From Pseudoalteromonas arabiensis (lineage in GTDB: Bacteria; Pseudomonadota; Gammaproteobacteria; Enterobacterales; Alteromonadaceae), in assembly GCF_001550155.1 (NCBI RefSeq), contig NZ_LRUF01000026.1:328463-392462 (forward strand): a stretch of DNA of 64,000 bases, given 5' to 3'. Positions 1 to 7,921 of the stretch are shown here, in pieces. Under the pieces are notes generated by a model. The model ran no database searches, was not told where the DNA came from, and worked only from the letters and a program-made list of their open reading frames with translations. How positions within the stretch are numbered: position 1 is the stretch's first letter; every line of letters starts with the position of its first letter. The translations under genes and the position numbers were made by a program.

Positions 1-23
1 ATAAAAATAATGGATACACTGTC

Positions 24-500
24 GTGAGTTCACAATCATCATTATTAAAAATTTGGTCTAGATGTCAGTCATTGCCAAAAGGTAACTGGCTGTTTAGTAA
101 GGCTGTGTGTTTTAAAGCTCCTTATTTTGGCTCAATAAAGCCATTAATCACAGATTTAACAGCAGGGTATTGCAGTGCAACCGTCAAAAATCGCCGGGCA
201 ATCCATAATCACATAGGGACTATCCATGCAATCGCACAGTGTAATGTGGCTGAGCTATGCGCTGGCTTGATGGTCGATGCAACCGTACCTGCAAAAACGC
301 ATCGCTGGATACCAAAAGGGATGACGGTTAATTATTTAGCAAAAATTGACACCGATATGCGTGCTATCGCAAAGATAGATGTGCCAAGAGAATGGCTAGA
401 AAAGCAAGATTTGATTGTACCGGTGAAGGTCTACAATAACCACGATGAATTAGTATTCACCGCGGATATCACTATGTATGTAACAGCTAAGAAGGGCTAG
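24..500 (+). CDS. DUF4442 hotdog-fold protein
   Basis: A 158-residue protein that I recognise as a DUF4442-type hotdog-fold protein, related to PaaI-like thioesterases. Its substrate is unknown. The typical central part is visible: a stretch around residues 57-85 with HNHIGTIHA and the following NVAELCAG helix, then beta-strand-rich sequence to the end. There is no signal peptide, so it is probably cytoplasmic. The start used is a GTG. No stop lies upstream in this frame before the window edge, so a start outside the window cannot be excluded, but the length is normal for the family. The gene converges on the bactofilin gene and the two share a CTAG at their stop codons, leaving no room for a terminator between them. 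Confidence 0.75.
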   Translation: MSSQSSLLKIWSRCQSLPKGNWLFSKAVCFKAPYFGSIKPLITDLTAGYCSATVKNRRAIHNHIGTIHAIAQCNVAELCAGLMVDATVPAKTHRWIPKGMTVNYLAKIDTDMRAIAKIDVPREWLEKQDLIVPVKVYNNHDELVFTADITMYVTAKKG

Positions 501-985
501 GATTTATCGGCGGCCTGTTTATTCACAAATGAGAGATCATTGTCATCATCTGCAAGGATTGAAGAGGGAGAGCCCTCTTCGCTTTCTGGCTTGATAGGCG
601 CAATGTTATCTTCTTCGTGACGGTGCTTAAGGCTACCTTCAATAATTGCACCTGCTTCGATGCTCAATGTGTCGTGAAACACATCACCATGGACCTCAGC
701 AGTACTTTCTATAACGACCTTATTTGCGATTAATGAGCCGATAATTTTACCTTTAACAACGACACTATCAGCTTCAACAACACCTTCAACCATACCTGAG
801 CTGCCTATTACAAGATGCTTAACGCGCAGATCACCATCAATGCGACCATCAAGTTGTACTTCACCTTGGCTGGTGATAGAGCCAGTTAGACGCATGTCTT
901 CTGCGATAATTGAGGGGGTAAGGTTTGTTCTTTTTAACGATGAGTTTGTTGAGCTAGTTGTTGTTTGTTTTTTTTTACCGAACAC
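497..985 (-). CDS. Bactofilin (polymer-forming cytoskeletal protein)
   Basis: A 162-residue bactofilin. These proteins polymerise without nucleotide into beta-helical filaments that scaffold cell wall enzymes and shape. The core (roughly residues 25-120) shows the short hydrophobic repeat expected of a beta-helix, with LTGSITSQGEVQLDGRIDGD, then VEGVVEADSVVVKGKIIGSL, then EVHGDVFHDTLSIEAGAIIEG. The N-terminal tail is basic and Ser/Thr-rich, and the C-terminal tail is acidic and probably disordered. Its start overlaps the end of the upstream M23 peptidase gene by 11 bases, so the two are almost certainly co-translated. Bactofilin/M23 pairing is a known arrangement in which the filament positions the peptidase. 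Confidence 0.9.
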   Translation of the reverse strand: MFGKKKQTTTSSTNSSLKRTNLTPSIIAEDMRLTGSITSQGEVQLDGRIDGDLRVKHLVIGSSGMVEGVVEADSVVVKGKIIGSLIANKVVIESTAEVHGDVFHDTLSIEAGAIIEGSLKHRHEEDNIAPIKPESEEGSPSSILADDDNDLSFVNKQAADKS

Positions 986-2120
986 GAGTAAGCGCCTTTG
1001 TTATTTTTACAGGGTTGACATGTTTGCCATTAACTAGAACTTCGTAATGTAGATGCGTACTTGTGCTGCGACCAGTACTTCCCATCAAACCAATCACATC
1101 ATCTTTAGTAACGGCTTGCCCCTTTTTTACTTTAATTTTATTTAAATGACCAAAGCGGGTTACGAAACCATTTTTATGTTGTAATTCAATAAAGTTACCG
1201 TAACCACCATTGCGGCCTGCACGAAGTACAGTACCATCTGCAGGGGCGAAAATCTCCGTTTTATGCCAGCCTGCTAAGTCGACACCTTTATGGAATGCAC
1301 GACGACCGTTCATCGGGTCTTTACGAAGCCCGAAACTACTTGAAATATAGTAATCTGCTGCCGGAAGCGTTTGTGGTAACTCACTTAACAGGTTTTCTAG
1401 GTTATTTAGAGTGAGGAGTTTATCTGCAACGGCTAAAAACTCAGCGGGAATTTTTGATTCATCAAATAAATCGAGTGGTCCACCTTGTGCTGTATCTGCT
1501 TGCTCATGTAGCGCTTCTGAAGCAAACGTTTCGTTTAAACCAGCTCCTTCTAACATGGCAATAATTGCCGCATGGCGTTGTGTTATCTGTTCATCGAGTA
1601 AGGCAAAGCTGCGGTTGTAGTTAGCATCAAGACGCGCAAAGCGCTCTGCAACAGCGTTAAAACGATTGGCTTGATTTGGCTCATCTTCCAATGGTGCATG
1701 AAATTCTTCAGTATGCTGCTTGGTTGGCAATATAGGCGATGCTGAGTCATCCGTTGTTGTATCTGTGCTCATCGATTCAGGCAAAGATTCAAGCATACTT
1801 TGCAGTAAAGCTTGTTTTTGTTCAAGTACCGCTAGCTGCTCAAGCTGCTTAGTGTATTCGTTTTGTTGTTGTTGATGCTGTTTTTGCCATGCTTGCTGTT
1901 CGCTAAGCTGGCTTTGTTTTATATCTGTAATTTTATCGGCTTGGGAGATAATTTGCAGAGTAGAAACACTTAACCACGTCACAGCTGTTAATAAAGCAAG
2001 TAATGCAGTTAGTTGAACCCAAGGTGCTAATACTAGGTGTTTTACTTCGCCATTTTGACGGATCAGCAGCTGTCTAGCTGGAAAAAACGTACGATAAAAG
2101 GACTTAATATTAACAAACAT
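975..2120 (-). CDS. M23 (LytM-type) peptidoglycan endopeptidase, membrane anchored
   Basis: A 381-residue inner-membrane protein facing the periplasm. It has a short N-terminal cytoplasmic segment, one transmembrane helix at about residues 32-52, a Gln-rich coiled coil at about 60-110, and a C-terminal M23 domain. Metal and catalytic residues are visible as HKGVDLAG (HxxxD) and THLHYE (HxH), so it should be an active peptidoglycan cross-link hydrolase. A longer frame opens upstream at 2222, but its extra 34 residues look like translated leader (Phe-rich and Cys-containing), so I chose the ATG at 2120. The gene overlaps the downstream bactofilin start, which fits a filament-guided wall hydrolase acting in cell shape. 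Confidence 0.85.
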   Translation of the reverse strand: MFVNIKSFYRTFFPARQLLIRQNGEVKHLVLAPWVQLTALLALLTAVTWLSVSTLQIISQADKITDIKQSQLSEQQAWQKQHQQQQNEYTKQLEQLAVLEQKQALLQSMLESLPESMSTDTTTDDSASPILPTKQHTEEFHAPLEDEPNQANRFNAVAERFARLDANYNRSFALLDEQITQRHAAIIAMLEGAGLNETFASEALHEQADTAQGGPLDLFDESKIPAEFLAVADKLLTLNNLENLLSELPQTLPAADYYISSSFGLRKDPMNGRRAFHKGVDLAGWHKTEIFAPADGTVLRAGRNGGYGNFIELQHKNGFVTRFGHLNKIKVKKGQAVTKDDVIGLMGSTGRSTSTHLHYEVLVNGKHVNPVKITKALTRVR

Positions 2121-2210
2121 GGCGTGCAAAAATTGGATAAATACCGAGCTAAGATAACAATCTGAACTAAAAAAGCCAGAAAAAAATTGTAACTCAAGAA
2201 AAAAAGCAGC

Positions 2211-2235
2211 AAAAAAGGGCACAAGTGGCCCTTAA
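2211..2235 (-). terminator. Intrinsic terminator after fahA
   Basis: Read on the minus strand, an AAGGGC/GCCCTT stem with a 7-base loop is followed directly by a run of T. It starts about 17 bases past the fahA stop codon. Confidence 0.7.
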
Positions 2236-2251
2236 CTATGCTGTTATACCG

Positions 2252-3565
2252 TTATTTTGCAGGCAGTACTGTTCCTTCAACAGAACCAAAACCGATGCGT
2301 GCAAAGCCTTCTTTCTCACACCAGCCACGCATAATTACGTTGTCGCCGTCTTCTAAGAAAGCACGTTGCTCGCCATTAGCAAGAGTGATTTTTTCTTTGC
2401 CGCCGCGCGATAGCTCTAGTAATGAACCTGCTTCTTCATGCTCAGGGCCTGATTGCGTACCCGAACCTAACATGTCGCCTGGTTGGAAGTTACAGCCGTT
2501 TACTGTGTGGTGAGTGACCATTTGCGCCACTGTCCAGTATGAATGTTTAAAGCTAGATTTAGATACCTGTGTTGGTGCTTCGCCAGCTGCACGCATCTTT
2601 TCAGTTTCTAGTTGCACATCCATTTTGATATCGAATGCACCAAACTCACGGTTATGCGCTGACTCTAAATAGTCCATTGGTTGTGGATCATTTTCGTCAC
2701 GTGTCCAGTTTGTTCTAAATGGTGCCAGCGCTTCTGTCGTAACAATCCAAGGTGATACAGTTGATGCGAAGTTTTTCGCAAGGAATGGGCCAAGGGGCTG
2801 ATATTCCCACGCTTGTAAGTCACGTGCAGACCAGTCATTAAATACACAGAAACCAAATACATGGTTTTCTGCATTTTCAATAGCAATTGCATCGCCTAAT
2901 TCATTACCTTTACCAAGGTAAATACCTAACTCAAGTTCGTAGTCTAGGCGTTTACAAGGGCCGAATGATGGTACTTCTGCATCTGGCGCTTTGGTTTGAC
3001 CGTTAGGGCGGTGGAACGTTTGACCTGAAACATCAATTGATGATGAACGACCGTGATAACCAATTGGTACCCATTTGTAGTTAGGCAAAAGTGGGTTATC
3101 AGGACGGAATAAACTACCTACCGCTGTTGCGTGGTAAATAGAGGTATAGAAATCAGTGTAATCACCAATACGGCACGGCAGCGCAAATTCGATGTCTGCT
3201 TGAGCGATAAGTGCTTCGCTTAATTGTGCTTGCTCACTAGCACCTTCACGAAGTGCTTTTGATAGCGCAAGACGAAGTGCAGACCAATACTGCTGACCAA
3301 GACCCATAAATTCATTTAATGTAGCTTGGCTTGCTGCTTTAACGGCAACTTGTGCATCACCAGAGAATAAACCAAGTTCGTTTACTTTTGCTAAATCGAT
3401 AACTTGGTCACCAATTGCTACAGCGCCACGGAACACTTCGTCTGAATTTTTACGACGTACTTCTGCAAAAGGAAGGTTTTGAATTGGGAAGTCACAGTTC
3501 GCTTCGTTAGCAGATGCAACCCAGCTTTTTAGATTAATATCGTGGGTTTCGTTAATTAGGCTCAT
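2252..3565 (-). CDS. fahA: Fumarylacetoacetase
   Basis: A 437-residue fumarylacetoacetate hydrolase. It performs the last step of tyrosine/homogentisate breakdown, splitting fumarylacetoacetate to fumarate and acetoacetate in the cytoplasm. The FAH signature is clear: YTDFYTSIYHAT followed by GSLFRPDNPLLPNYKWVP and GYHGRSSSI near residues 140-180, then DYELELGIYLGKGNELG and FNDWSARDLQAWEYQPLGPF, which hold the metal-binding acidic residues. The C-terminal part has MLGSGTQSGPE. Length is normal. The ATG has a GGAAAG ribosome site. It follows hppD on the same strand, but a strong terminator (3663-3705) separates them, so it probably has its own promoter in 3566-3660. No homogentisate dioxygenase or maleylacetoacetate isomerase gene is present in the window. 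Confidence 0.95.
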   Translation of the reverse strand: MSLINETHDINLKSWVASANEANCDFPIQNLPFAEVRRKNSDEVFRGAVAIGDQVIDLAKVNELGLFSGDAQVAVKAASQATLNEFMGLGQQYWSALRLALSKALREGASEQAQLSEALIAQADIEFALPCRIGDYTDFYTSIYHATAVGSLFRPDNPLLPNYKWVPIGYHGRSSSIDVSGQTFHRPNGQTKAPDAEVPSFGPCKRLDYELELGIYLGKGNELGDAIAIENAENHVFGFCVFNDWSARDLQAWEYQPLGPFLAKNFASTVSPWIVTTEALAPFRTNWTRDENDPQPMDYLESAHNREFGAFDIKMDVQLETEKMRAAGEAPTQVSKSSFKHSYWTVAQMVTHHTVNGCNFQPGDMLGSGTQSGPEHEEAGSLLELSRGGKEKITLANGEQRAFLEDGDNVIMRGWCEKEGFARIGFGSVEGTVLPAK

Positions 3566-3662
3566 ACTCTTTCCTTATTTGTTCGCGCTGATTTATTAGT
3601 TATCTATATGGAGGCAATCAACGCAATTTAAACAGTTAGTTTAAAACAGAATTTAAAACGAC

Positions 3663-3705
3663 AAAAAGCAGCGTGTGAATATACCCAAACCACACGCTGC
3701 TTTTT
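3663..3705 (-). terminator. Strong bidirectional intrinsic terminator between hppD and fahA
   Basis: A perfect 15-bp inverted repeat (AAAAAGCAGCGTGTG with its complement at 3691-3705) flanks a 13-base loop, with A/T runs at both ends. It lies 16 bases past the hppD stop codon and would separate hppD and fahA transcription. Confidence 0.85.
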
Positions 3706-3720
3706 AGACATCAGGGTGCG

Positions 3721-4767
3721 TTAGATTACACCACGACGCTCTTGATCACGTTCGATTGATTCGAAAAGTGCTTGGAAGTTACCTTCACCGAAACCGCCGT
3801 CATCTACACGTTGAATCATCTCGATAAAGATAGGACCAAATAGGTTCTTCGAGAAGATTTGCAGTAAGTAACAGTTTTCGCTTTGGCTATCTACCAAGAT
3901 TTGGTGCTTACGGATCTTCTCTTTGTCTTCTTTAACCCAAGGCACACGGTCAAAAATGGTGTCATAGTACTCAGGGATGATATCAAGCGTTGCAATCGTT
4001 GATTGGTCAAGCTTATCAAGTGAGCTTACTAAGTCGTTAGTAAGGAATGCTAAATGCTGTACACCCGGACCATTGTACTCATTTAAGTACTCATCGATTT
4101 GGTTGTTGTTGTTATCTTTACCTTCATTGATTGGAATCGAGAAAGTACCGCACGGAGATTTAAGTGCGTAAGATAATAACGCTGTTTTTTGACCTTTAAT
4201 GTCGAAGTAACGAACTTCTGTAAAACCAAATACGTCTTTATAGAAGTTAGCCCATGTTTCCATCGTGCCTTTATATACGTTATTGGTTAAATGGTCGATA
4301 CGGATGAAGCCTTTGTCTTCAACAATGTTTTGCTCGCTTAAGTCTTCGAAATCTGACTCATAGATAGAGCCTTTATCACCAAACTGTTCGATGAAGTAGA
4401 TTAAGCTGTCGCCGATACCGTAGATAGCAGGGTATGGTAAATTTTTATGTGTTGAGTCTGTCGCAGGTTTTGCACCGCGCTCAACAGCAACCTCGAATGC
4501 TTTTTGTGCATTCTCTACACGCCAACCCATAGAACAGATTGCTGGGCCGTGGCTTTTAGCAAATTCAGCAGAAAAACCTTCACGCTCATTGTTTAGTAAG
4601 AAATGAATGTCATGCTGGTTGTAGTAAACAATGTCTTTACCCTTGAATTTTTTTAGCTTAGAAAAGCCAAAATCAGTAAACACTTTGTCCATGTAATCTG
4701 CATCAGGTGTTGCATATTCAGTGAATTCAATGCCCATTAGGCCTAACGGATTATTTACTTCGCTCAT
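3721..4767 (-). CDS. hppD: 4-hydroxyphenylpyruvate dioxygenase
   Basis: A 348-residue Fe(II) dioxygenase converting 4-hydroxyphenylpyruvate to homogentisate in tyrosine catabolism. The two vicinal-oxygen-chelate halves are visible. The iron ligands fall in IDHLTNNV (His), GVQHLAFLTND (His) and PIFIEMIQR (Glu), and the C-terminal gate helix sequence GGFGEGNFQALFESIE is present. The frame opens at 4794, but a GGGAG ribosome site lies 8 bases before the ATG at 4767, while the ATG at 4773 is only 2 bases from it. That decides the start. A TyrR-box-like sequence lies about 125 bases upstream. Homogentisate can oxidise to pyomelanin if downstream enzymes are limiting. That is family knowledge, not something seen here. 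Confidence 0.95.
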   Translation of the reverse strand: MSEVNNPLGLMGIEFTEYATPDADYMDKVFTDFGFSKLKKFKGKDIVYYNQHDIHFLLNNEREGFSAEFAKSHGPAICSMGWRVENAQKAFEVAVERGAKPATDSTHKNLPYPAIYGIGDSLIYFIEQFGDKGSIYESDFEDLSEQNIVEDKGFIRIDHLTNNVYKGTMETWANFYKDVFGFTEVRYFDIKGQKTALLSYALKSPCGTFSIPINEGKDNNNNQIDEYLNEYNGPGVQHLAFLTNDLVSSLDKLDQSTIATLDIIPEYYDTIFDRVPWVKEDKEKIRKHQILVDSQSENCYLLQIFSKNLFGPIFIEMIQRVDDGGFGEGNFQALFESIERDQERRGVI

Positions 4768-5036
4768 TGTCATTACTCCCGCAATTATAAGCACTGCGCT
4801 AAAAAAGAATTATTGTTCTGTAATGAGCGGATGATTAACCAGAAAACCGATAAGGGGAAGATCTCGGCGTTATTTAGCTAACGCCCCCTTTGTAAATTAA
4901 ATGGGACAATGATTTTAATTTTAGCTATTGCACTATCTGAGGCGGTGAATGGGTCACCATTTAGGCAAGTGTTTGGTATGTTGTTTTTAATTTATCTATA
5001 TGTATTTAAAGGTAAAGTAATAGATTTTTCAGGCGT
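4768..5036. other. hppD upstream region with several inverted repeats
   Basis: No gene is visible. Besides the TyrR-like box (4891-4908) there are two compact inverted repeats. One is GGCGTTA-N6-TAACGCC at 4866-4885, between the TyrR-like box and hppD, and could fold in the hppD leader. The other is GGTGA-N5-TCACC at 4944-4958. Either could be an operator. The hppD promoter must lie here, but I could not choose a convincing -35/-10 pair. Confidence 0.4.
4891..4908 (-). promoter_or_regulatory. Candidate TyrR box upstream of hppD
   Basis: The sequence TGTAAATTAAATGGGACA fits the TyrR consensus TGTAAA-N6-TTTACA. The left half is perfect, and the two key bases (G at 2 and C at 17) are kept, but the right half matches only ACA. 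TyrR itself is encoded in this window at 23957-25513. This is a sequence match only. Confidence 0.4.
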
Positions 5037-5063
5037 AAAAAAAGGCCTTGGACGGCCTTTTTT
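5037..5063 (-). terminator. Intrinsic terminator after the 5'-nucleotidase gene
   Basis: An A-run, then GGCC, a 6-base loop, GGCC and a T-run form an 11-bp perfect stem that works in both directions. It lies about 20 bases past the stop codon of the minus-strand gene. Confidence 0.8.
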
Positions 5064-5082
5064 ATTAAGTTGAATGTATAGA

Positions 5083-7806
5083 TTAGTTTACAGTTTGGCG
5101 TGCTTTGTTAAAAAACTTACTGCGCTGTTGTAACCAAGGGTTATTCATAATTTGAGGTGCAGCTTGATAATGTCGCTCAACTACTTGGTTTAAGGTGCGA
5201 GTAGACTGCGTGAAGTTGAGTTGCTGCTGCGCACTACCCATGTTTGCAATTTCGGCGTCTGTCATAGCGCGACCTGCAAAGAGGAGTGCATTTAAATACC
5301 CTGGTTTAGTTTCGTAGTCATTATCGGTTAAAAGTAACGCTGCACTGTTGATTGCCCAGCGCTCATTGACTTCGCCTTCGTCTTTAATACCAATGAGCTC
5401 GCCATCAAGGTAAATTTTTAGTGCGCCATTGTTTGGGGCAGCATAAAACACAAAGGCAATACGGTGCCAGCTGTTTGCCAAAAGCTCGCCAAAATAACCG
5501 CTGTCACGCGTGGCGATACCGATGGCATTATCTCGGTTAACGTAAAGGTCTGCATCATTGCTATTAGTGAGATCTGTTTGTAGTAATGCACGCCATTCAT
5601 TGGTGCTTTGCTCTGGCCAAAGCACATCCATCACCAGCGTGTAATCTGAAATAAACCCGTCAGTTTGGTAGTCACCATTTGCAGGGCTATTGGCTGTAAG
5701 TGTTAAGCCTTGGCTTGGGCTGTGGCGAGAAAACGCCAATACACCTGAGGCACCACTTGGTAAATCAGCAACTGCAAGCTCAGTAGTGGTTGCAAATTGG
5801 CTATTCTCTGGCCCCCAATTTTTTTCTTCAGGGTCATAAAAGCTAAGTGTTGCAGGGCCAAAGTCACTGCTAAAACCTTGCTCAGGATTATTAAAATTCC
5901 ATACAGTGACTGCATCGTCAGTTTTGCAGGCGTTAAGTGTGTTATCAGTGTCGATGTATAAACATTGGCTAGTGCGTGTCCGTGCGTAGTTATCAAGCAG
6001 CCACCAACTTTCAGCGACTAATTGCGCGTCTAAGTTTGGCAGAGCAGGGAAGAACAACTCGCTATTAAGCGCAGGGCCTTTAAATAGAGCAACTTGGTAT
6101 GTGGTTGCATCACTGATGTTATCAGGCGTTAAAGCGACCCATTCAGGCTGGCTTTCAAGCATGGTTTTTAATTGGCTGCCAGTCACCGCGACTCGATACA
6201 TTGAATTAAAGCCTGGGGTATTCGATGGCTGGCGTTCAACCTTAAACGCCGCATGAAAGTCTTCTTGAGTTAAGGTGCCTGGAAGCCAGCGATCTTGCAC
6301 TTGGCTTGCATCTAGCAGTGCGGCATCAATAGCAGGGAATTGCTGCATCGTGGCTTTGGCTGTAATAGTAATGAGTTCTTCTGCACTTGGGTAATTTTCT
6401 GAAACGGCAATTTCGGTATTTGCATCAGGGGCGTAGCGGCCCATGATTTCATCGATGGCGGCTTTCGTGCGCTCATCTAAATTGGTAATGCTGGTTGTTG
6501 GTACGGTATTGTAATCAACATCAGCGAGCGTATTGTCTTCAAGGTTAAAGGTTAACGTGAGATCAGTTAGGCCTTGTGCAAAAAAGTTTGGCTGAATAAC
6601 AATACTGCCATTATCTAAGGTTTGATAGCTTTCACCACCATGGGTGTGGCCACCCAGTACTAAATCAATTCCCGCCACGTTTTGCGCAATGCGAGTGTCT
6701 GTGCCTTCACCTAAATGACTCACCATGACCATGTAATCAACATCTTGGCGGTACTGGTTAACAATTTGCTCAGCCACTTCTTGCCATTGCCAATTCATTT
6801 TGAAATTAGCGATAAAATCAGGAATTGGCTCGTCTTCAATAGGTTCATCAAGTTCATTCCAAGGCACGGAAGTCATGCCAAAAAAACCGATGCGAAGGCA
6901 ACCTACTTGCACAACTGAAAAATCGACACCGGCAAACGGCGTATCACTGTTACCCTCATAGTCAGTATTGCTTGAAAGCACGATGGCATTATCGTCATCA
7001 GCAAAATCAAGTAATTGCTCTGGTCCCCATGCATAGTCGTGGTTACCAATCACGCGTACGTCAAAGGCCATGGCTTTTATTGCCTCGACCGTGGCTAAGC
7101 CTTGTGAAGTTTGCTCGGCTACGGTGCCTTTTTCATAATCATCGCCACCATTGGAGAACAAAGTGTTTGGGTTTTCCAGTTTGGCATTATCGTAGTAACT
7201 ACGAATACGGCTGAATAAGTGCTCTTTAAAGCCAAAGCGCGCGTGTAAATCAGCAACATGAATAAAGCGCACTGTTTGTGAACTTGCTGTATCAACACAT
7301 TGTTCGCCAATTGTTTTACTGATTGCAGGAATGCTGCGCGACATTAATGCGTAGGTACCAAAGCTGGTAATTTCACTTTCCGCAAAGCCCTCTTCGTTGA
7401 AATTGGTTGGCAGAGGTTGCCACTGCTCATCTTGTAGCATAACAATACTAAATGCGAGGTTGGTTTGTTGCTGGGGGAGTTTTATAGAAAGGGTTAATGA
7501 TTTAGAGAATACTAAATTATTCGGTCTGAAAGTATGTCTTGCAGAGACAATGTTTTGCTCAATATCTGCTGTGGTTGCTGCTGTTTCAGTATAGGTAAAA
7601 GTCGTATCGGTAGAGACGGTATTACTATCTGCATTCAGGCGTACACTACCATTAGCAAATTGTTCGGAAAAACCTGAACTGACTGAAATAATTAAACCAG
7701 ACTGGCTTGGGGTGGTGGCAACCTCTTTCGTTGTTTTATCGCCGCCACAGGCTACAAGCAGTAATGTGGTAAAAAAAATGATTAAGAGTTGATTGAAAAA
7801 GCGCAC
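5083..7806 (-). CDS. 5'-nucleotidase/metallophosphoesterase lipoprotein with C-terminal LamG-like domain
   Basis: A surface or periplasmic lipoprotein of about 907 residues. The signal peptide ends in the lipobox LLLVAC. After an N-terminal beta-rich region comes a calcineurin-like phosphoesterase domain (about residues 180-430) with its metal-binding motifs HVADLH, GGDDYEKGT, GNHDYAWG, VSHLG and GGHTHGG. A 5'-nucleotidase C-terminal domain follows (about 450-600, with YRVAVTGSQLKTML). The last ~230 residues look like a LamG/concanavalin-like fold (WHRIAFVFY, LKIYLDGELIG). It probably strips phosphate from extracellular nucleotides. An ATG at 7830 has no ribosome site. The GTG at 7806 has GGAAG 7 bases upstream and gives a cleaner signal peptide, so I chose it. 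The substrate and the role of the LamG-like domain are inferred. Confidence 0.8.
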   Translation of the reverse strand: MRFFNQLLIIFFTTLLLVACGGDKTTKEVATTPSQSGLIISVSSGFSEQFANGSVRLNADSNTVSTDTTFTYTETAATTADIEQNIVSARHTFRPNNLVFSKSLTLSIKLPQQQTNLAFSIVMLQDEQWQPLPTNFNEEGFAESEITSFGTYALMSRSIPAISKTIGEQCVDTASSQTVRFIHVADLHARFGFKEHLFSRIRSYYDNAKLENPNTLFSNGGDDYEKGTVAEQTSQGLATVEAIKAMAFDVRVIGNHDYAWGPEQLLDFADDDNAIVLSSNTDYEGNSDTPFAGVDFSVVQVGCLRIGFFGMTSVPWNELDEPIEDEPIPDFIANFKMNWQWQEVAEQIVNQYRQDVDYMVMVSHLGEGTDTRIAQNVAGIDLVLGGHTHGGESYQTLDNGSIVIQPNFFAQGLTDLTLTFNLEDNTLADVDYNTVPTTSITNLDERTKAAIDEIMGRYAPDANTEIAVSENYPSAEELITITAKATMQQFPAIDAALLDASQVQDRWLPGTLTQEDFHAAFKVERQPSNTPGFNSMYRVAVTGSQLKTMLESQPEWVALTPDNISDATTYQVALFKGPALNSELFFPALPNLDAQLVAESWWLLDNYARTRTSQCLYIDTDNTLNACKTDDAVTVWNFNNPEQGFSSDFGPATLSFYDPEEKNWGPENSQFATTTELAVADLPSGASGVLAFSRHSPSQGLTLTANSPANGDYQTDGFISDYTLVMDVLWPEQSTNEWRALLQTDLTNSNDADLYVNRDNAIGIATRDSGYFGELLANSWHRIAFVFYAAPNNGALKIYLDGELIGIKDEGEVNERWAINSAALLLTDNDYETKPGYLNALLFAGRAMTDAEIANMGSAQQQLNFTQSTRTLNQVVERHYQAAPQIMNNPWLQQRSKFFNKARQTVN

Positions 7807-7885
7807 TGTATCACTTCCAAACCTATACAAACTATTATCAAATTATAGTATCAGTATTGCGGACAGCGATATAGCATTAATAAAG

Positions 7886-7912
7886 AAAAACCCCACAGCG
7901 GGCGCTGTGGGG
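7886..7912 (-). terminator. Intrinsic terminator after the POT transporter gene
   Basis: On the minus strand a perfect 9-bp stem CCCCACAGC/GCTGTGGGG with a 4-base loop is followed by TTTTTCTTTA. It is 10 bases past the stop codon. Confidence 0.85.
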
Positions 7913-7921
7913 GAATATTTT

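Noticed and set aside
2121..2222. Longer N-terminus of the M23 peptidase (from 2222)
   Set aside because: The extra residues form a second hydrophobic Phe-rich stretch unlike the family, and they fall in the region between the fahA terminator and the peptidase, so this is probably promoter and leader.
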